Below, one piece after another: positions 16,895 to 25,646 of a stretch of 64,000 bases of DNA; positions within the stretch are counted from its first letter, which is position 1, and each line of letters begins with the position of its first letter. Source of the stretch: Psychrobacter immobilis (GTDB lineage Bacteria; Pseudomonadota; Gammaproteobacteria; Pseudomonadales; Moraxellaceae); assembly GCA_904846265.1 (NCBI GenBank), contig CAJHAA010000010.1:62001-126000 (forward strand). The letters run 5' to 3'. Under the pieces are notes generated by a model. That model was not told where the DNA came from and ran no database searches. It worked only from the letters and a program-made list of their open reading frames with translations. The translations under genes and the position numbers were made by a program.

Positions 16895-19171
16895 ATGACA
16901 CACATCGACAAAATCAAAGTGACCAAACGTGACGGACGATTAGAGCTTATTGATTTGGATAAAATTCATAAGGTAATCGAGTGGGCAGCTCACAATTTGG
17001 ATAATGTGTCTGTGTCGCAAGTTGAGCTAAAGTCGCACATTCAGTTTTATGAAGGTATCAAGACTCGCGATATTCACGAGACTATCATCAAGTCAGCAGC
17101 AGATCTTATCTCTGAAGATACGCCTGATTATCAGTATTTGGCTGCGCGTTTGGCGATTTTCCATCTGCGTAAAATTGCTTACAATAAATTCACCCCGCCG
17201 CACCTTTATGATCATGTCAAAAAACTGACCGACGCTGGTAAATATGATCAGCATATCCTAGCTGATTATAGCCGTGCCGAGTTTGATGAATTAGAAGCTT
17301 ATCTCGATCACTGGCGCGATATGAACCTTGCTTATGCCGCTGTTGAGCAAATGGCAGGCAAATACCTCGTCCAAGACCGCGTTAATAAGACCGTCTTTGA
17401 AAGCCCGCAGTTCTTGTACATGCTGGTTGGTATGTGTTTGTTTAGCCGTTATGACAAGTCAGACCGTTTGGACTACGTAAAGCGTTTTTACGATGCGACC
17501 TCACAATTTAAAATCTCGCTACCAACACCTATCATGGCAGGCGTGCGTACCCCATCACGTCAGTTCAGCTCATGCGTATTGATTGAATGCGGTGATAGCC
17601 TAGACTCGATCAACGCCACCACCAGCGCCATCGTACGCTATGTGTCACAGCGTGCTGGTATCGGCATCAACGCAGGTCGCATCCGTGCCCTTGGTAGCCC
17701 TATCCGTGGCGGCGAAGCGCAGCATACGGGTTGTATCCCATTCTATAAACTGTTCCAAACTGCGGTGAAATGCTGCTCACAAGGCGGCGTCCGTGGTGGT
17801 GCAGCGACGTTGTTTTATCCACTATGGCATTTAGAAGTCGAGTCATTATTGGTACTCAAAAACAACCGCGGCGTGGAAGACAACCGTGTCCGTCATATGG
17901 ATTATGGCGTACAGTTAAATAAAACCATGTACACTCGCCTAATCAAAGGTCAAGACATCTCGTTATTCTCACCAGGTGACACCCCTGGCTTGTATGATGC
18001 GTTCTTTGAAGATCAAGACAAATTCGAAGAGTTATACACCAAGTACGAAAATGACCCTGCTATTCGTAGCCGTCAAATCCCAGCAGCTGATTTGTTCAGT
18101 TTAATGATGCAAGAACGTGCTAGTACTGGTCGTATCTACATCCAAAACGTCGATCATTGCAACACCCATAGCCCATTTGACGCGACGGTTGCGCCGATTC
18201 GCCAGTCAAATCTATGTATGGAAATCGCTCTACCGACTAAGCCACTGGATAACATCAATGACGAAGAAGGCGAAATCGCCCTTTGTACGCTATCAGCGGT
18301 CAACTTGGGTAAAGTCGACAACGTCAGCGATATCGAAGAGCCAGCAGAACTTATCGTCCGTGCACTTGATGCCCTGCTCGACTATCAAGACTATCCAGTA
18401 AAAGCCGCTCAAAACGGCAGCATGCGTCGTCGTACACTCGGTGTGGGCGTGATTAACTATGCGTATTACTTAGCGAAAAATGGCGTGCGCTATTCAGATG
18501 ACTCAGCATTGGGTCTGACGCATCAGACGTTTGAAGCGTTGCAATTTTATCTCTTGAAAGCGTCAAACAAATTGGCAAAAGAGCAAGGTGCTTGCCCTGC
18601 GTTCAATGAGACCACCTACTCACAAGGTATCTTGCCGATTGATACCTACAAAAAAGACTTGGATAAAATCTGCCAAGAGCCGCTTCATCTCGATTGGGAA
18701 ACGCTACGTACTGAAATTACCACTCACGGTCTGCGCAACTCCACCCTAACCGCCTTGATGCCGTCTGAGACCTCTAGTCAGATCGCCAACGCGACCAACG
18801 GTATCGAGCCACCACGCGGTCTGGTCTCTATTAAAGCGTCAAAAGATGGCATCTTAAAGCAAGTTGTGCCTGAGATTGATAAGCTAAAAAATCAGTATGA
18901 GCTACTATGGCAAATGCCAAACAATGACGGTTACCTAAGGCTGGTCGCTGTCATGCAAAAATTCGTCGATCAAAGTATCTCTGCCAATACCAACTACGAT
19001 CCTGTTCGTTATGAAGGTGGCCGTGTACCGATGAAAATATTGCTAAAAGATTTACTAAATGCGTATAAGCTTGGCGTGAAGACGTTGTATTATCATAATA
19101 CGCGTGATGGTGCCAACGACGCGCAAGCGGATATGGAAGATGATTGTGCTGGTGGTGCTTGTAAGATTTGA
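16895..19171 (+). CDS. nrdA: Ribonucleoside-diphosphate reductase, alpha subunit (class Ia)
   Basis: 758 residues with AGAGGG ahead of the ATG. An ATP-cone starts the protein (KVTKRDGRLELIDLDKIHKVIEWAA), the allosteric activity site. The catalytic barrel has TPIMAGVRTPSRQFSSCVLIECGDS, GIGINAGRIRALGSPIRGG, NLCMEIALPT and LTALMPSETSSQ, and the tail DDCAGGACKI carries the redox-shuttle cysteine pair. It converts ribonucleoside diphosphates to deoxy forms together with NrdB. Probable NrdR boxes lie upstream. Unusually, nrdB is 2.4 kb away behind accessory genes. Confidence 0.98.
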   Translation: MTHIDKIKVTKRDGRLELIDLDKIHKVIEWAAHNLDNVSVSQVELKSHIQFYEGIKTRDIHETIIKSAADLISEDTPDYQYLAARLAIFHLRKIAYNKFTPPHLYDHVKKLTDAGKYDQHILADYSRAEFDELEAYLDHWRDMNLAYAAVEQMAGKYLVQDRVNKTVFESPQFLYMLVGMCLFSRYDKSDRLDYVKRFYDATSQFKISLPTPIMAGVRTPSRQFSSCVLIECGDSLDSINATTSAIVRYVSQRAGIGINAGRIRALGSPIRGGEAQHTGCIPFYKLFQTAVKCCSQGGVRGGAATLFYPLWHLEVESLLVLKNNRGVEDNRVRHMDYGVQLNKTMYTRLIKGQDISLFSPGDTPGLYDAFFEDQDKFEELYTKYENDPAIRSRQIPAADLFSLMMQERASTGRIYIQNVDHCNTHSPFDATVAPIRQSNLCMEIALPTKPLDNINDEEGEIALCTLSAVNLGKVDNVSDIEEPAELIVRALDALLDYQDYPVKAAQNGSMRRRTLGVGVINYAYYLAKNGVRYSDDSALGLTHQTFEALQFYLLKASNKLAKEQGACPAFNETTYSQGILPIDTYKKDLDKICQEPLHLDWETLRTEITTHGLRNSTLTALMPSETSSQIANATNGIEPPRGLVSIKASKDGILKQVVPEIDKLKNQYELLWQMPNNDGYLRLVAVMQKFVDQSISANTNYDPVRYEGGRVPMKILLKDLLNAYKLGVKTLYYHNTRDGANDAQADMEDDCAGGACKI

Positions 19172-19543
19172 GAACCGTTAAAAAATTGCACTGCAATTTT
19201 AGGTTCGCAAGAGAAATTCTTTAAATAGAATTTCTAAAGGATGGCGGGTTTAGGTTAAGCTCGTTATCCATCACTATTATATAGTTGAAAGTTTTTAAAA
19301 TTTGTTTGGTACTACAAGTATCAGGCAATAAAAATGGCAAAGACGATTTCTCATCTTTGCCATTGGAGATAATAAATACGCCAATATTCATTATCAGGAA
19401 GTTAAGGCTATCGACTTTCACAAGTGATAAGCAAATAGAATAACGTTCCGTTCTTAGGCAGCTATTCTAATTTAAAACTTACCCCTTGTCCAAATAAACC
19501 GTGAATTGATAGTCGCAAATGTTTCAGCTCAGGAGAAGTGAGC
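19172..19543. other. Gap after nrdA with three hairpins, no supported gene
   Basis: Directly after the nrdA stop, GAACC (19172-19176) and GGTTC (19202-19206) enclose AAAATTGCA/TGCAATTTT, a likely transcript-end hairpin without a good T-run. AGAAATTC (19212-19219) pairs with GAATTTCT (19228-19235). AATGGCAAAGA (19333-19343) pairs with TCTTTGCCATT (19354-19364), an 11 bp stem whose T-rich side is on the minus strand. A short minus-strand frame over 19221-19421 contains this hairpin and is not believed. Confidence 0.5.
19330..19364 (-). terminator. Minus-strand terminator-like hairpin
   Basis: A perfect 11 bp stem with a 10-base loop (19333-19364). On the minus strand it is followed by TTTTATT, as expected of an intrinsic terminator for leftward transcription. 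No leftward gene is seen upstream, so it may be a remnant of a displaced gene. Confidence 0.45.
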
Positions 19544-19771
19544 ATGGAGAAATATCGTGATATCGATGGTAACTCTGGTATAAGCGCATATGAGGTCGGT
19601 GACGATTTTATAATTGTGCGTTTTAAGAAAGGTGGTATGTATCTGTATAACTATTCTATAACTGGTTCTAATCATGTTAACAAAATGATAGAGCTAGCTA
19701 GAATAGGAAATGGACTTAACGGATACATAAACTTAAACATTGAACACGCTAGTGCTAGAAAAATAGCATAG
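19544..19771 (+). CDS. Small KTSC-like protein
   Basis: 75 residues from the ATG at 19544, which has AGGAGAAG at good spacing; a GTG two codons upstream is too close to that site. The pattern SGISAYEVGDDFIIVRFKKGGMYLYNYS...NGYINLNIE resembles KTSC-type domains: a beta hairpin with a Tyr-x-Tyr strand, then a helix and a short-residue end. These are small proteins often found with phage or RNA-associated genes. The assignment rests on this pattern alone. Composition is visibly more AT-rich than nrdA and nrdB, suggesting the gene was acquired. Function unknown. Confidence 0.55.
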   Translation: MEKYRDIDGNSGISAYEVGDDFIIVRFKKGGMYLYNYSITGSNHVNKMIELARIGNGLNGYINLNIEHASARKIA

Positions 19772-19858
19772 GTGTTTGGTATGACCTCAATGGTTTAGTG
19801 TTAGGGTGCTTCGACACCTTAGCACTATTAAGTATAAGTTGCTAAGAAGGATAAGAAT

Positions 19859-20746
19859 TTGAATATCTCAGTTAGTAAAAAGCATTTTTTGAGAATTAAT
19901 ACTTGGGATGATATTTATAAAATGAGTGGATATACCGACTCATTAGATCCTAAGAAGGAAAAATTAAAGCAAGTTATTAATAAATATGAACTTCCAAACA
20001 AGGGTAAATGCGGTTTATCAAATTGTCGCACACCTCATAACATTGGATGTATTGTTGAAACTGAATCTGGTAGGTTGACTAATTTAGGAAATGACTGTGG
20101 CAAGAAGTATTTTGGAGAAAACTTTACGTCCTTGAGCAACAAACTTAGCAAAGAGATTGATTACTCAAACAAAATCGAGAATATAAAGTTAGCTAAATTA
20201 AATATTGCTGAAAATTATAGAAAGTTAAATGAAATAGAAGCTGATTGGAAGAGGATTGAGAGCGTTTATAGAGCTATAAAGTCTGAAGGTCTTGATGGGC
20301 TATACGACAAGTTAGAACAAATGAAACATAGTAAGAGCTCCATTATTGCAATACAGCGTAGAGCTACAAAACCTGAGATTGAGCTTGAAGAGGTTCGAAC
20401 AGGAAAAGACGTTCAAAATCCTTTCTATATTTCTGATAACTTAGGTGATTTGAAAGGTCTAAACTATCTTACTAATAGAACCAAAATTAAAACCATCATT
20501 CTAAATAACAAAATAGCTCTTGAGCGTTTAAATAATTTTGATGAGGACAAGACAACTCTCAAAGAACTTAGCAAAATGATCAAAGAGAATGAAAAATTAA
20601 ATGATAGTTTTCGTGAAGCTCATTGTATTATTACGGATGGCTTTAAGTTGTTTAGTGCAGATAATATGAGACAATTTACGCCCTTGATAAGTAGTAAAAG
20701 GCATAGAAAGTTAAGAAGGTTTTTAAATTGTTGTTTTGAAAGCTAA
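19859..20746 (+). CDS. Hypothetical protein with an N-terminal Cys/His cluster
   Basis: 295 residues with a TTG start at 19859; AAGGA lies 8 bases ahead. Residues 45-90 hold a probable zinc site: C51, C56, H60, C64 and C80 in CGLSNCRTPHNIGC...TNLGNDCGKKYFG. The remainder (about 95-280) is helical, Lys/Glu-rich and coiled-coil-like, with no catalytic motif recognised. The gene is AT-rich and Lys/Asn/Ile-heavy compared with its nrd neighbours, a sign of transfer. It follows the KTSC-like gene by 87 bases and may form a pair with it. I do not recognise a named family; a nucleic-acid or protein-binding role is a guess from the zinc cluster. Confidence 0.65.
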   Translation: MNISVSKKHFLRINTWDDIYKMSGYTDSLDPKKEKLKQVINKYELPNKGKCGLSNCRTPHNIGCIVETESGRLTNLGNDCGKKYFGENFTSLSNKLSKEIDYSNKIENIKLAKLNIAENYRKLNEIEADWKRIESVYRAIKSEGLDGLYDKLEQMKHSKSSIIAIQRRATKPEIELEEVRTGKDVQNPFYISDNLGDLKGLNYLTNRTKIKTIILNNKIALERLNNFDEDKTTLKELSKMIKENEKLNDSFREAHCIITDGFKLFSADNMRQFTPLISSKRHRKLRRFLNCCFES

Positions 20747-20798
20747 TAAGCGTAGGTTGATCGAATATTTCGACATCTAACTATTATTTTAAACGGTT

Positions 20799-20864
20799 GT
20801 AGGGTGCGCCCAGCGCACCGATGATATAGAAATTGTGTTTAAAGGTGCGCGAGGCACACCCTAC
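20799..20864. repeat. Nested palindromic repeat (REP/BIME-like)
   Basis: GTAGGGTGCGCC (20799-20810) is mirrored by GGCACACCCTAC (20853-20864) with one mismatch. Inside, GCGCACC (20813-20819) is mirrored by GGTGCGC (20844-20850). The 66 bases can fold as one long hairpin or as two small ones. It is GC-rich within an AT-rich block. No second copy was found in this window. Confidence 0.7.
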
Positions 20865-21118
20865 AGCTTACGTCCAAACGGAAGAGTCATTAAGAAAAAA
20901 GAGAGACGTCCTAACACGGTCGTTTAGCCCCGACTATAGCGATATCCTGCTGACGACGGTGGCGATGCAGTCCGTGACTGAGCGTAGTATCGAGACAACA
21001 GGAATGCGGTCAGACACGATAGACTGCACGCCAGCGACAAAGCAGATACAAGCGGTAGGCGGGATTGGCTACTGTTATAATTAAAACATACAGATAGAAC
21101 TAAAACGACGGAGGTCAT
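20865..21118. other. Stretch between the palindrome and the nrdB-linked gene
   Basis: About 250 bases of more GC-rich DNA. An 83-codon frame begins inside the palindrome and runs to 21084 without ribosome site or recognisable domain; it may be the tail of a decayed gene. The right end holds the promoter at 21073-21081. Confidence 0.45.
21073..21081 (+). promoter_or_regulatory. Extended -10 promoter upstream of the nrdB cluster
   Basis: TGTTATAAT is a perfect extended -10 (TGn plus TATAAT). No good -35 lies 17 bases upstream, which extended -10 promoters tolerate. It predicts a start near 21088, about 30 bases before the GTG of the next gene. It could give nrdB a transcript independent of nrdA. 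Confidence 0.55.
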
Positions 21119-21502
21119 GTGCAATATACCGCAATCATCAAAGACGGTGGTTTGTTTATCCCAAACGTATTTTCAGACCTAAACGATGGTGGCTCGCATA
21201 TCGTACAAGTGGAAGTCGACATCGCAGACGTCCGTGAGCAATTAGGCGAAGGCGCAGCAGCAAAACCAGAAGCATTAAAGAAAGTCGCCACAAAAGTATT
21301 GAAAAAACCAATAAAGAGAACGACTAAAAAAGACGTACAGAAAGAAATGCAGCAACTATCAGATGATGATGGCTTGAGTGCGCTGCGTAAGAGTGCGATC
21401 GATGAATTGGAAGGTTTGGACGATAGCGAGCTGAGTGAGATATTTAAAGCGTATATGAATGATGGACAGACGTCAGAACAGATATCTTTAGAGAACTTGT
21501 AA
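21119..21502 (+). CDS. Hypothetical protein linked to nrdB
   Basis: 127 residues with a GTG start 4 bases after GGAGG; an overlapping ATG two bases earlier is out of frame. The first 40 residues, MQYTAIIKDGGLFIPNVF...HIVQVEVDIADV, resemble the short beta structure of DUF104/AbrB-type antitoxin-like proteins. A basic Lys/Thr-rich middle (about 55-80) and an acidic helical end (LSALRKSAIDELEGLDDSELSEIFKAYM) follow. No toxin gene is adjacent. Composition is closer to the housekeeping genes than the two AT-rich genes to its left, and nrdB follows after 72 bases, so it is likely an older co-resident of the nrd locus. Function unknown. Confidence 0.7.
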   Translation: MQYTAIIKDGGLFIPNVFSDLNDGGSHIVQVEVDIADVREQLGEGAAAKPEALKKVATKVLKKPIKRTTKKDVQKEMQQLSDDDGLSALRKSAIDELEGLDDSELSEIFKAYMNDGQTSEQISLENL

Positions 21503-21574
21503 TATAATTCAGTCAAACCAAATCTAGTCTAAACCCTATAACTTAATAACCATATCAATGATAAAGGCAGTCTC

Positions 21575-22708
21575 ATGACTTATTCGATTTTTTCCCAAAC
21601 GCCAAACAATGCGCTAACAGAGCCGATGTTTTTTGGTAATCCGGTCAACGTGGCGCGTTACGACCAACAAAAGCACCCTATCTTTGAGCAATTGATTGAA
21701 AAGCAGTTGTCGTTCTTTTGGCGTCCAGAAGAAGTCGATGTGTCACGTGATCGTATGGATTATGGCAATTTGTCCTCACACGAACAGCATATCTTTATCA
21801 GTAACCTAAAGTATCAAACGCTACTCGATTCTATCCAAGGTCGCAGCCCAAACGTCGTGCTACTGCCATTGGTATCGATTCCTGAGCTTGAGACGTGGAT
21901 TGAGACGTGGACGTTTTCTGAGACCATTCACTCGCGCAGCTATACCCATATCATTCGTAATATTATCAATGACCCTGCTATCGTCTTTGATGACATCATG
22001 CAAAACGAGCATATCCTAGAGCGCGCTGCCGACATCGCCAAGTACTACGATGACTTGTATTATAACTCATCGCTATACAACCTATACGGTGCAGGCACGC
22101 ACACGATCAATGGCAAGCAAATTACCGTCGATTTAAAATCGCTGAAAAAGCAGCTTTACTTGTGCTTGATGGCAGTTAACGTCCTAGAAGCCATTCGCTT
22201 TTATGTGTCATTCGCTTGCTCGTTTGCCTTTGCTGAGCGTAAGCTGATGGAAGGTAATGCCAAGATTATTAAATTGATTGCTCGTGATGAGGCGCTACAT
22301 TTAACGGGCACTCAGCATATCTTGAATCTCATGCGCATCGGTCGTGATGATCCAGAGATGGTCGACATTGCCAAAGAGTGCTATGAAGAAAGCATCGAGA
22401 TATTCCGTAAAGCGGCAGAGCAAGAAAAAGAATGGGCAGGCTATCTGTTCAAAGACGGCTCAATGATTGGTCTCAATAAAGATATTCTGTGCCAATATAT
22501 CGAATATATCACTAATTTACGTATGGAAGCAGTTGGCTTACCAGTGGCATTCCCGAACTCTAAATCAAACCCAATCCCGTGGATTAATACGTGGTTGTCA
22601 TCTGACAACGTACAAGTTGCCCCGCAAGAGACGGAAATCAGCTCATACTTGGTAGGTCAGATTGACTCAGATTTATCAGACAGCGATTTTGATGATTTTG
22701 AGCTTTAG
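21575..22708 (+). CDS. nrdB: Ribonucleoside-diphosphate reductase, beta subunit (class Ia)
   Basis: 377 residues, start ATG with AAAGGCAG ahead. It houses the diiron-tyrosyl radical: ligands lie in [17 protein letters not shown] and [17 protein letters not shown], and [27 protein letters not shown] marks the N-terminal region. The C-terminal acidic tail ([10 protein letters not shown]) is the segment that docks to NrdA. A ferredoxin gene for cofactor upkeep follows after 52 bases. Confidence 0.98.
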   Translation: MTYSIFSQTPNNALTEPMFFGNPVNVARYDQQKHPIFEQLIEKQLSFFWRPEEVDVSRDRMDYGNLSSHEQHIFISNLKYQTLLDSIQGRSPNVVLLPLVSIPELETWIETWTFSETIHSRSYTHIIRNIINDPAIVFDDIMQNEHILERAADIAKYYDDLYYNSSLYNLYGAGTHTINGKQITVDLKSLKKQLYLCLMAVNVLEAIRFYVSFACSFAFAERKLMEGNAKIIKLIARDEALHLTGTQHILNLMRIGRDDPEMVDIAKECYEESIEIFRKAAEQEKEWAGYLFKDGSMIGLNKDILCQYIEYITNLRMEAVGLPVAFPNSKSNPIPWINTWLSSDNVQVAPQETEISSYLVGQIDSDLSDSDFDDFEL

Positions 22709-22760
22709 AGGCAGTATGAAAGACAGCGAAAAATGCTAGGGAAACAAACAGGATAAAACT

Positions 22761-23027
22761 ATGACTTGGGTAATGACGAGTAAGAAACAATTTTACTTGC
22801 ATGACGACGAAAGCTTGCTTGATGGATTGCTACGCACCGGACATGATATCAATTATCAATGTAAGGAAGGCTATTGTGGCAGCTGTCGCATCAAGCGTAT
22901 CGCCAGCTCACACGTCATTGACTATCCGTTTGCGCCCCTTGCCATGATTGATGAAGACGAGATCCTGCCCTGCTGTTGTCGTGTACAGGGTGTGATTTAT
23001 ATCAATCACGAGCCTACTATAGAGTAA
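22761..23027 (+). CDS. 2Fe-2S ferredoxin, YfaE-like
   Basis: 88 residues. The plant-type 2Fe-2S ligand pattern CKEGYCGSCR is seen at about residues 31-40, with the last ligand in the LPCCC block near 74-76. Size and position directly after nrdB match E. coli YfaE, which supplies electrons to rebuild the diferric tyrosyl radical of NrdB. Start ATG is preceded by AGGA. A strong bidirectional terminator closes the cluster. Confidence 0.9.
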   Translation: MTWVMTSKKQFYLHDDESLLDGLLRTGHDINYQCKEGYCGSCRIKRIASSHVIDYPFAPLAMIDEDEILPCCCRVQGVIYINHEPTIE

Positions 23028-23060
23028 TACTAACAAAAGTAGTGCTAACAAATTCGAAAC

Positions 23061-23096
23061 AAAAAGCGCGTTATCTTGAAGATAACGCGCTTTTTT
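23061..23096. terminator. Bidirectional rho-independent terminator
   Basis: GCGCGTTATCTT (23066-23077) and AAGATAACGCGC (23079-23090) form a 12 bp perfect palindrome around one base. It has A-run on the left and six T on the right, serving the ferredoxin gene and the convergent protease gene. Confidence 0.92.
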
Positions 23097-23168
23097 ACTG
23101 TATATAAACCGTTCAAGCTATTTTGATTAAGCTTATTTTGCTTAAGTTTTAGGTGATGAAAAATGGCA

Positions 23169-24497
23169 TTACAAAGGCGCACCATCTCTTTCAAACAGCT
23201 GCAACAGCTCTTCACGCATACGGTCACGCTCGGCTTCTGACATCATCGGCACGTCTTGTCTCTCACCTTGTAGATTTGGATCTTCTATACCACCAACATT
23301 TTCATCAAGAATCACAACCGGACGTTCCATCGGCTCTTGTGCTGGACGCTCTTCTAACAGTATTTTGACCTGGGCATTTTTGCCACGGCGTAATATTTGC
23401 GCATTCAGCGTGGTATTCGGTGCTTTACGAGCGACATACTGAATCAAGGTATTGGCATCCGTCATCTCAACGCCGTCAATCGTCAAAATAATATCGCCGA
23501 TACGCAGACCACTCTTAGCGGCAGGACTCTTAGGAACGACATTAAGCACTTCTACCCCAGTCGAGGTTTCAAGCTGCGTTGGGTCACGTAACTGTGACTG
23601 TATCTCAATCCCCAACCAACCACGGCTCACCTTACCATCTTTGATAATGGCATTCATCACTTGCTCAACGATAGCCGTAGGAATAGCAAAACCGATACCC
23701 ATAGAGCCGCCAGAGCGTGAGTAAATGGCCGTATTAATACCAATTAATTCACCATAAGCGTCAACGAGTGCGCCGCCCGAATTACCTGGGTTAATCGCTG
23801 CATCGGTCTGAATAAAGTCTTCAAACTTGTTGACCCCCAGCCCAGTACGTCCTGTCGCCGAGATAATCCCTTGCGTTACCGTTTGACCGACACCGAACGG
23901 ATTACCAATCGCTAATGCGACATCGCCAACTCGGATAGGTTCTTTACGGAAACCAAGTGGTGCCAAACCGGTCATATCTACTTTAATCACTGCCAAATCA
24001 CTGTCTGGATCTGTGCCAACGATTCTAGCGCGGCTCTTACGACCATCATTAAAGGCGACCGTAATTTCATCGGCTTTTTCAATCACATGGGCATTGGTCA
24101 CGATATAGCCATCTTCTGAGACAATCACCCCAGAGCCTAAATTGGTATTGCCCTGCTCTTCTGACGGTGCACCATGGAACTCAAAAAAGCGGCGCAACAC
24201 AGGATCATTCATATAAGGATGCTCTGCCATCGTTTGCGTGGTGTAGATATTCACGACTGATTGTGAGGCGCGAGCAACCGCATTATGATAAGAAGAAATC
24301 GCTGCGGGTGTATCAGAAACCGGTGCTGACGCTTGCTGCTCAGCAGGTGTGGTTCTGGGCGGCTCCCATGCCTGCTCTGATGCCGTCTTCATACTCGCAA
24401 ACAACCAAATAAATGCGGCAATCACGACTAGCAATAAAACCCAAGGTAACCATTTTAATACAGACGCCTTGCTGCTGGTGTTCCGAGATGACGACAT
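23169..24497 (-). CDS. HtrA-family serine protease with one PDZ domain (DegS/AlgW-like)
   Basis: 442 residues. A membrane anchor lies at about 16-33 (WLPWVLLLVVIAAFIWLF), followed by a Pro/Ala-rich linker. The trypsin-like domain has the triad His in VTNAHVIEKA, Asp in DPDSDLAVIKV and Ser in INPGNSGGAL. One PDZ domain (about 275-375) is seen: GWLGIEIQ, VLNVVPKSPAAKSGLRIGDIILTIDGVEM. One PDZ plus an anchor fits DegS/AlgW, the site-1 protease that senses misfolded outer-membrane proteins and cuts RseA. A Glu/Arg/Pro-rich tail of about 65 residues follows. Start has GAGG at good spacing. Confidence 0.9.
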   Translation of the reverse strand: MSSSRNTSSKASVLKWLPWVLLLVVIAAFIWLFASMKTASEQAWEPPRTTPAEQQASAPVSDTPAAISSYHNAVARASQSVVNIYTTQTMAEHPYMNDPVLRRFFEFHGAPSEEQGNTNLGSGVIVSEDGYIVTNAHVIEKADEITVAFNDGRKSRARIVGTDPDSDLAVIKVDMTGLAPLGFRKEPIRVGDVALAIGNPFGVGQTVTQGIISATGRTGLGVNKFEDFIQTDAAINPGNSGGALVDAYGELIGINTAIYSRSGGSMGIGFAIPTAIVEQVMNAIIKDGKVSRGWLGIEIQSQLRDPTQLETSTGVEVLNVVPKSPAAKSGLRIGDIILTIDGVEMTDANTLIQYVARKAPNTTLNAQILRRGKNAQVKILLEERPAQEPMERPVVILDENVGGIEDPNLQGERQDVPMMSEAERDRMREELLQLFERDGAPL

Positions 24498-24812
24498 ATA
24501 AAACCTCTATAAATTTGATACAAACAGACGAAGATGAATAAGGTGAGAAGCATGGTATATATTAGGACGCATTGAGTAGCATTTATCAAACGTTTACAGC
24601 CCACTAGATGGTTATTTTTTTGCACTATCTATACGGCAAGCTTACATGTATAAATTATAACCGCCAATACTACCCAGTTGTAACGTATCGTGTACCATTT
24701 CAGTGAGTAGGATTGTCTATCCTACTGTAGCCACATGTTAAAATACTCATTATCAAAATCCACATCTCAGCTATAGATACTTGCGCCACTGAATCAATTA
24801 TAAGGGAATACC
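24498..24812. other. Divergent intergenic region
   Basis: 315 bases between the protease gene (leftward) and the Nif3 gene (rightward). AT-rich with no gene; it must hold both promoters. No clear operator or repeat was seen. Confidence 0.5.
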
Positions 24813-25646
24813 ATGACCACACACAATATCTCAACCGAGCCCTCAAATACCGCCATTACCGTTCAAGCGCTGACCACATTTTGTGATGACTATTTATCAG
24901 CAGATGCTTTCAAAGATTATGCCCCTAATGGTTTACAAGTAGATGGGGGTCGACCTATCAAACGCATCATCACTGGTGTAACGGCTTGTGAGGCGTTGAT
25001 TGATGCGGCGATTGCTGATAATGCAGACGCCATTATGGTGCATCATGGTTATTTTTGGAAAGGCGAACCTGCCCCCATCACTGGTATGAAAGGTCAGCGT
25101 ATCCGTAAACTTATGCAGCATGGTATCTCTTTGATTGGTTATCATCTGCCGCTCGATGCCCATCCCATCATTGGTAATAATGCCAAGCTGGCTGAGGCAT
25201 TAAACATGACCGTTATCGGCGCTTTATACCCTAGTGAGTCGCATCCCGTTGGTAATATCGCCACTTGTACCCCGCAAAATGCTCAAAGCCTCATTACTCA
25301 CATTACTCAGACGCTAGGACGATTGCCATTGCATATCTCTGCCAATTATAGCGCACCGAATAGTACAAGCGCTCATATCGATAATAACAGAATTATCGAA
25401 CACGTGGGCATTTGTACGGGCGGCGCACAAGATATGATCGAACAAGCTGCATTGATGGGCTGTGACGCCTTTATCTCTGGCGAAATATCAGAACGTACCA
25501 CCCATATTGCCCGTGAGCTGGGCATTGATTATTTCGCTTGTGGACATCACGCGACAGAACGCGGCGGTATTCAAGCACTCGGTCACATAGTTTCTCAAGC
25601 ATTTGGTATACCCGTGACCTTTGTAGATATTGATAATCCTGCTTAA
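24813..25646 (+). CDS. Nif3-like dinuclear metal-centre protein (YbgI family)
   Basis: 277 residues with AAGGGA ahead of the ATG. Family landmarks are DYAPNGLQVDGG, DAIMVHHGYFWKGEP, LIGYHLPLDAHPIIGNNAKLAE and, near the end, DAFISGEISERTTHIARELGIDYFACGHHATERGGIQAL. The His, Asp and Glu residues in these blocks bind two metal ions. The family forms hexameric rings; the biochemical role is unsettled (a GTP cyclohydrolase FolE2-like link has been proposed). A Thr/Ser-rich N-terminus of about 18 residues is extra. It stands alone, followed by a long gene-free gap. Confidence 0.92.
   Translation: MTTHNISTEPSNTAITVQALTTFCDDYLSADAFKDYAPNGLQVDGGRPIKRIITGVTACEALIDAAIADNADAIMVHHGYFWKGEPAPITGMKGQRIRKLMQHGISLIGYHLPLDAHPIIGNNAKLAEALNMTVIGALYPSESHPVGNIATCTPQNAQSLITHITQTLGRLPLHISANYSAPNSTSAHIDNNRIIEHVGICTGGAQDMIEQAALMGCDAFISGEISERTTHIARELGIDYFACGHHATERGGIQALGHIVSQAFGIPVTFVDIDNPA

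Noticed and set aside
19221..19421. Minus-strand 66-codon frame after nrdA
   Set aside because: It contains a perfect terminator-like hairpin, and no promoter or ribosome site was found.
20833..21084. 83-codon frame next to the palindrome
   Set aside because: It starts inside the repeat and lacks a ribosome site; at most the tail of a decayed gene.
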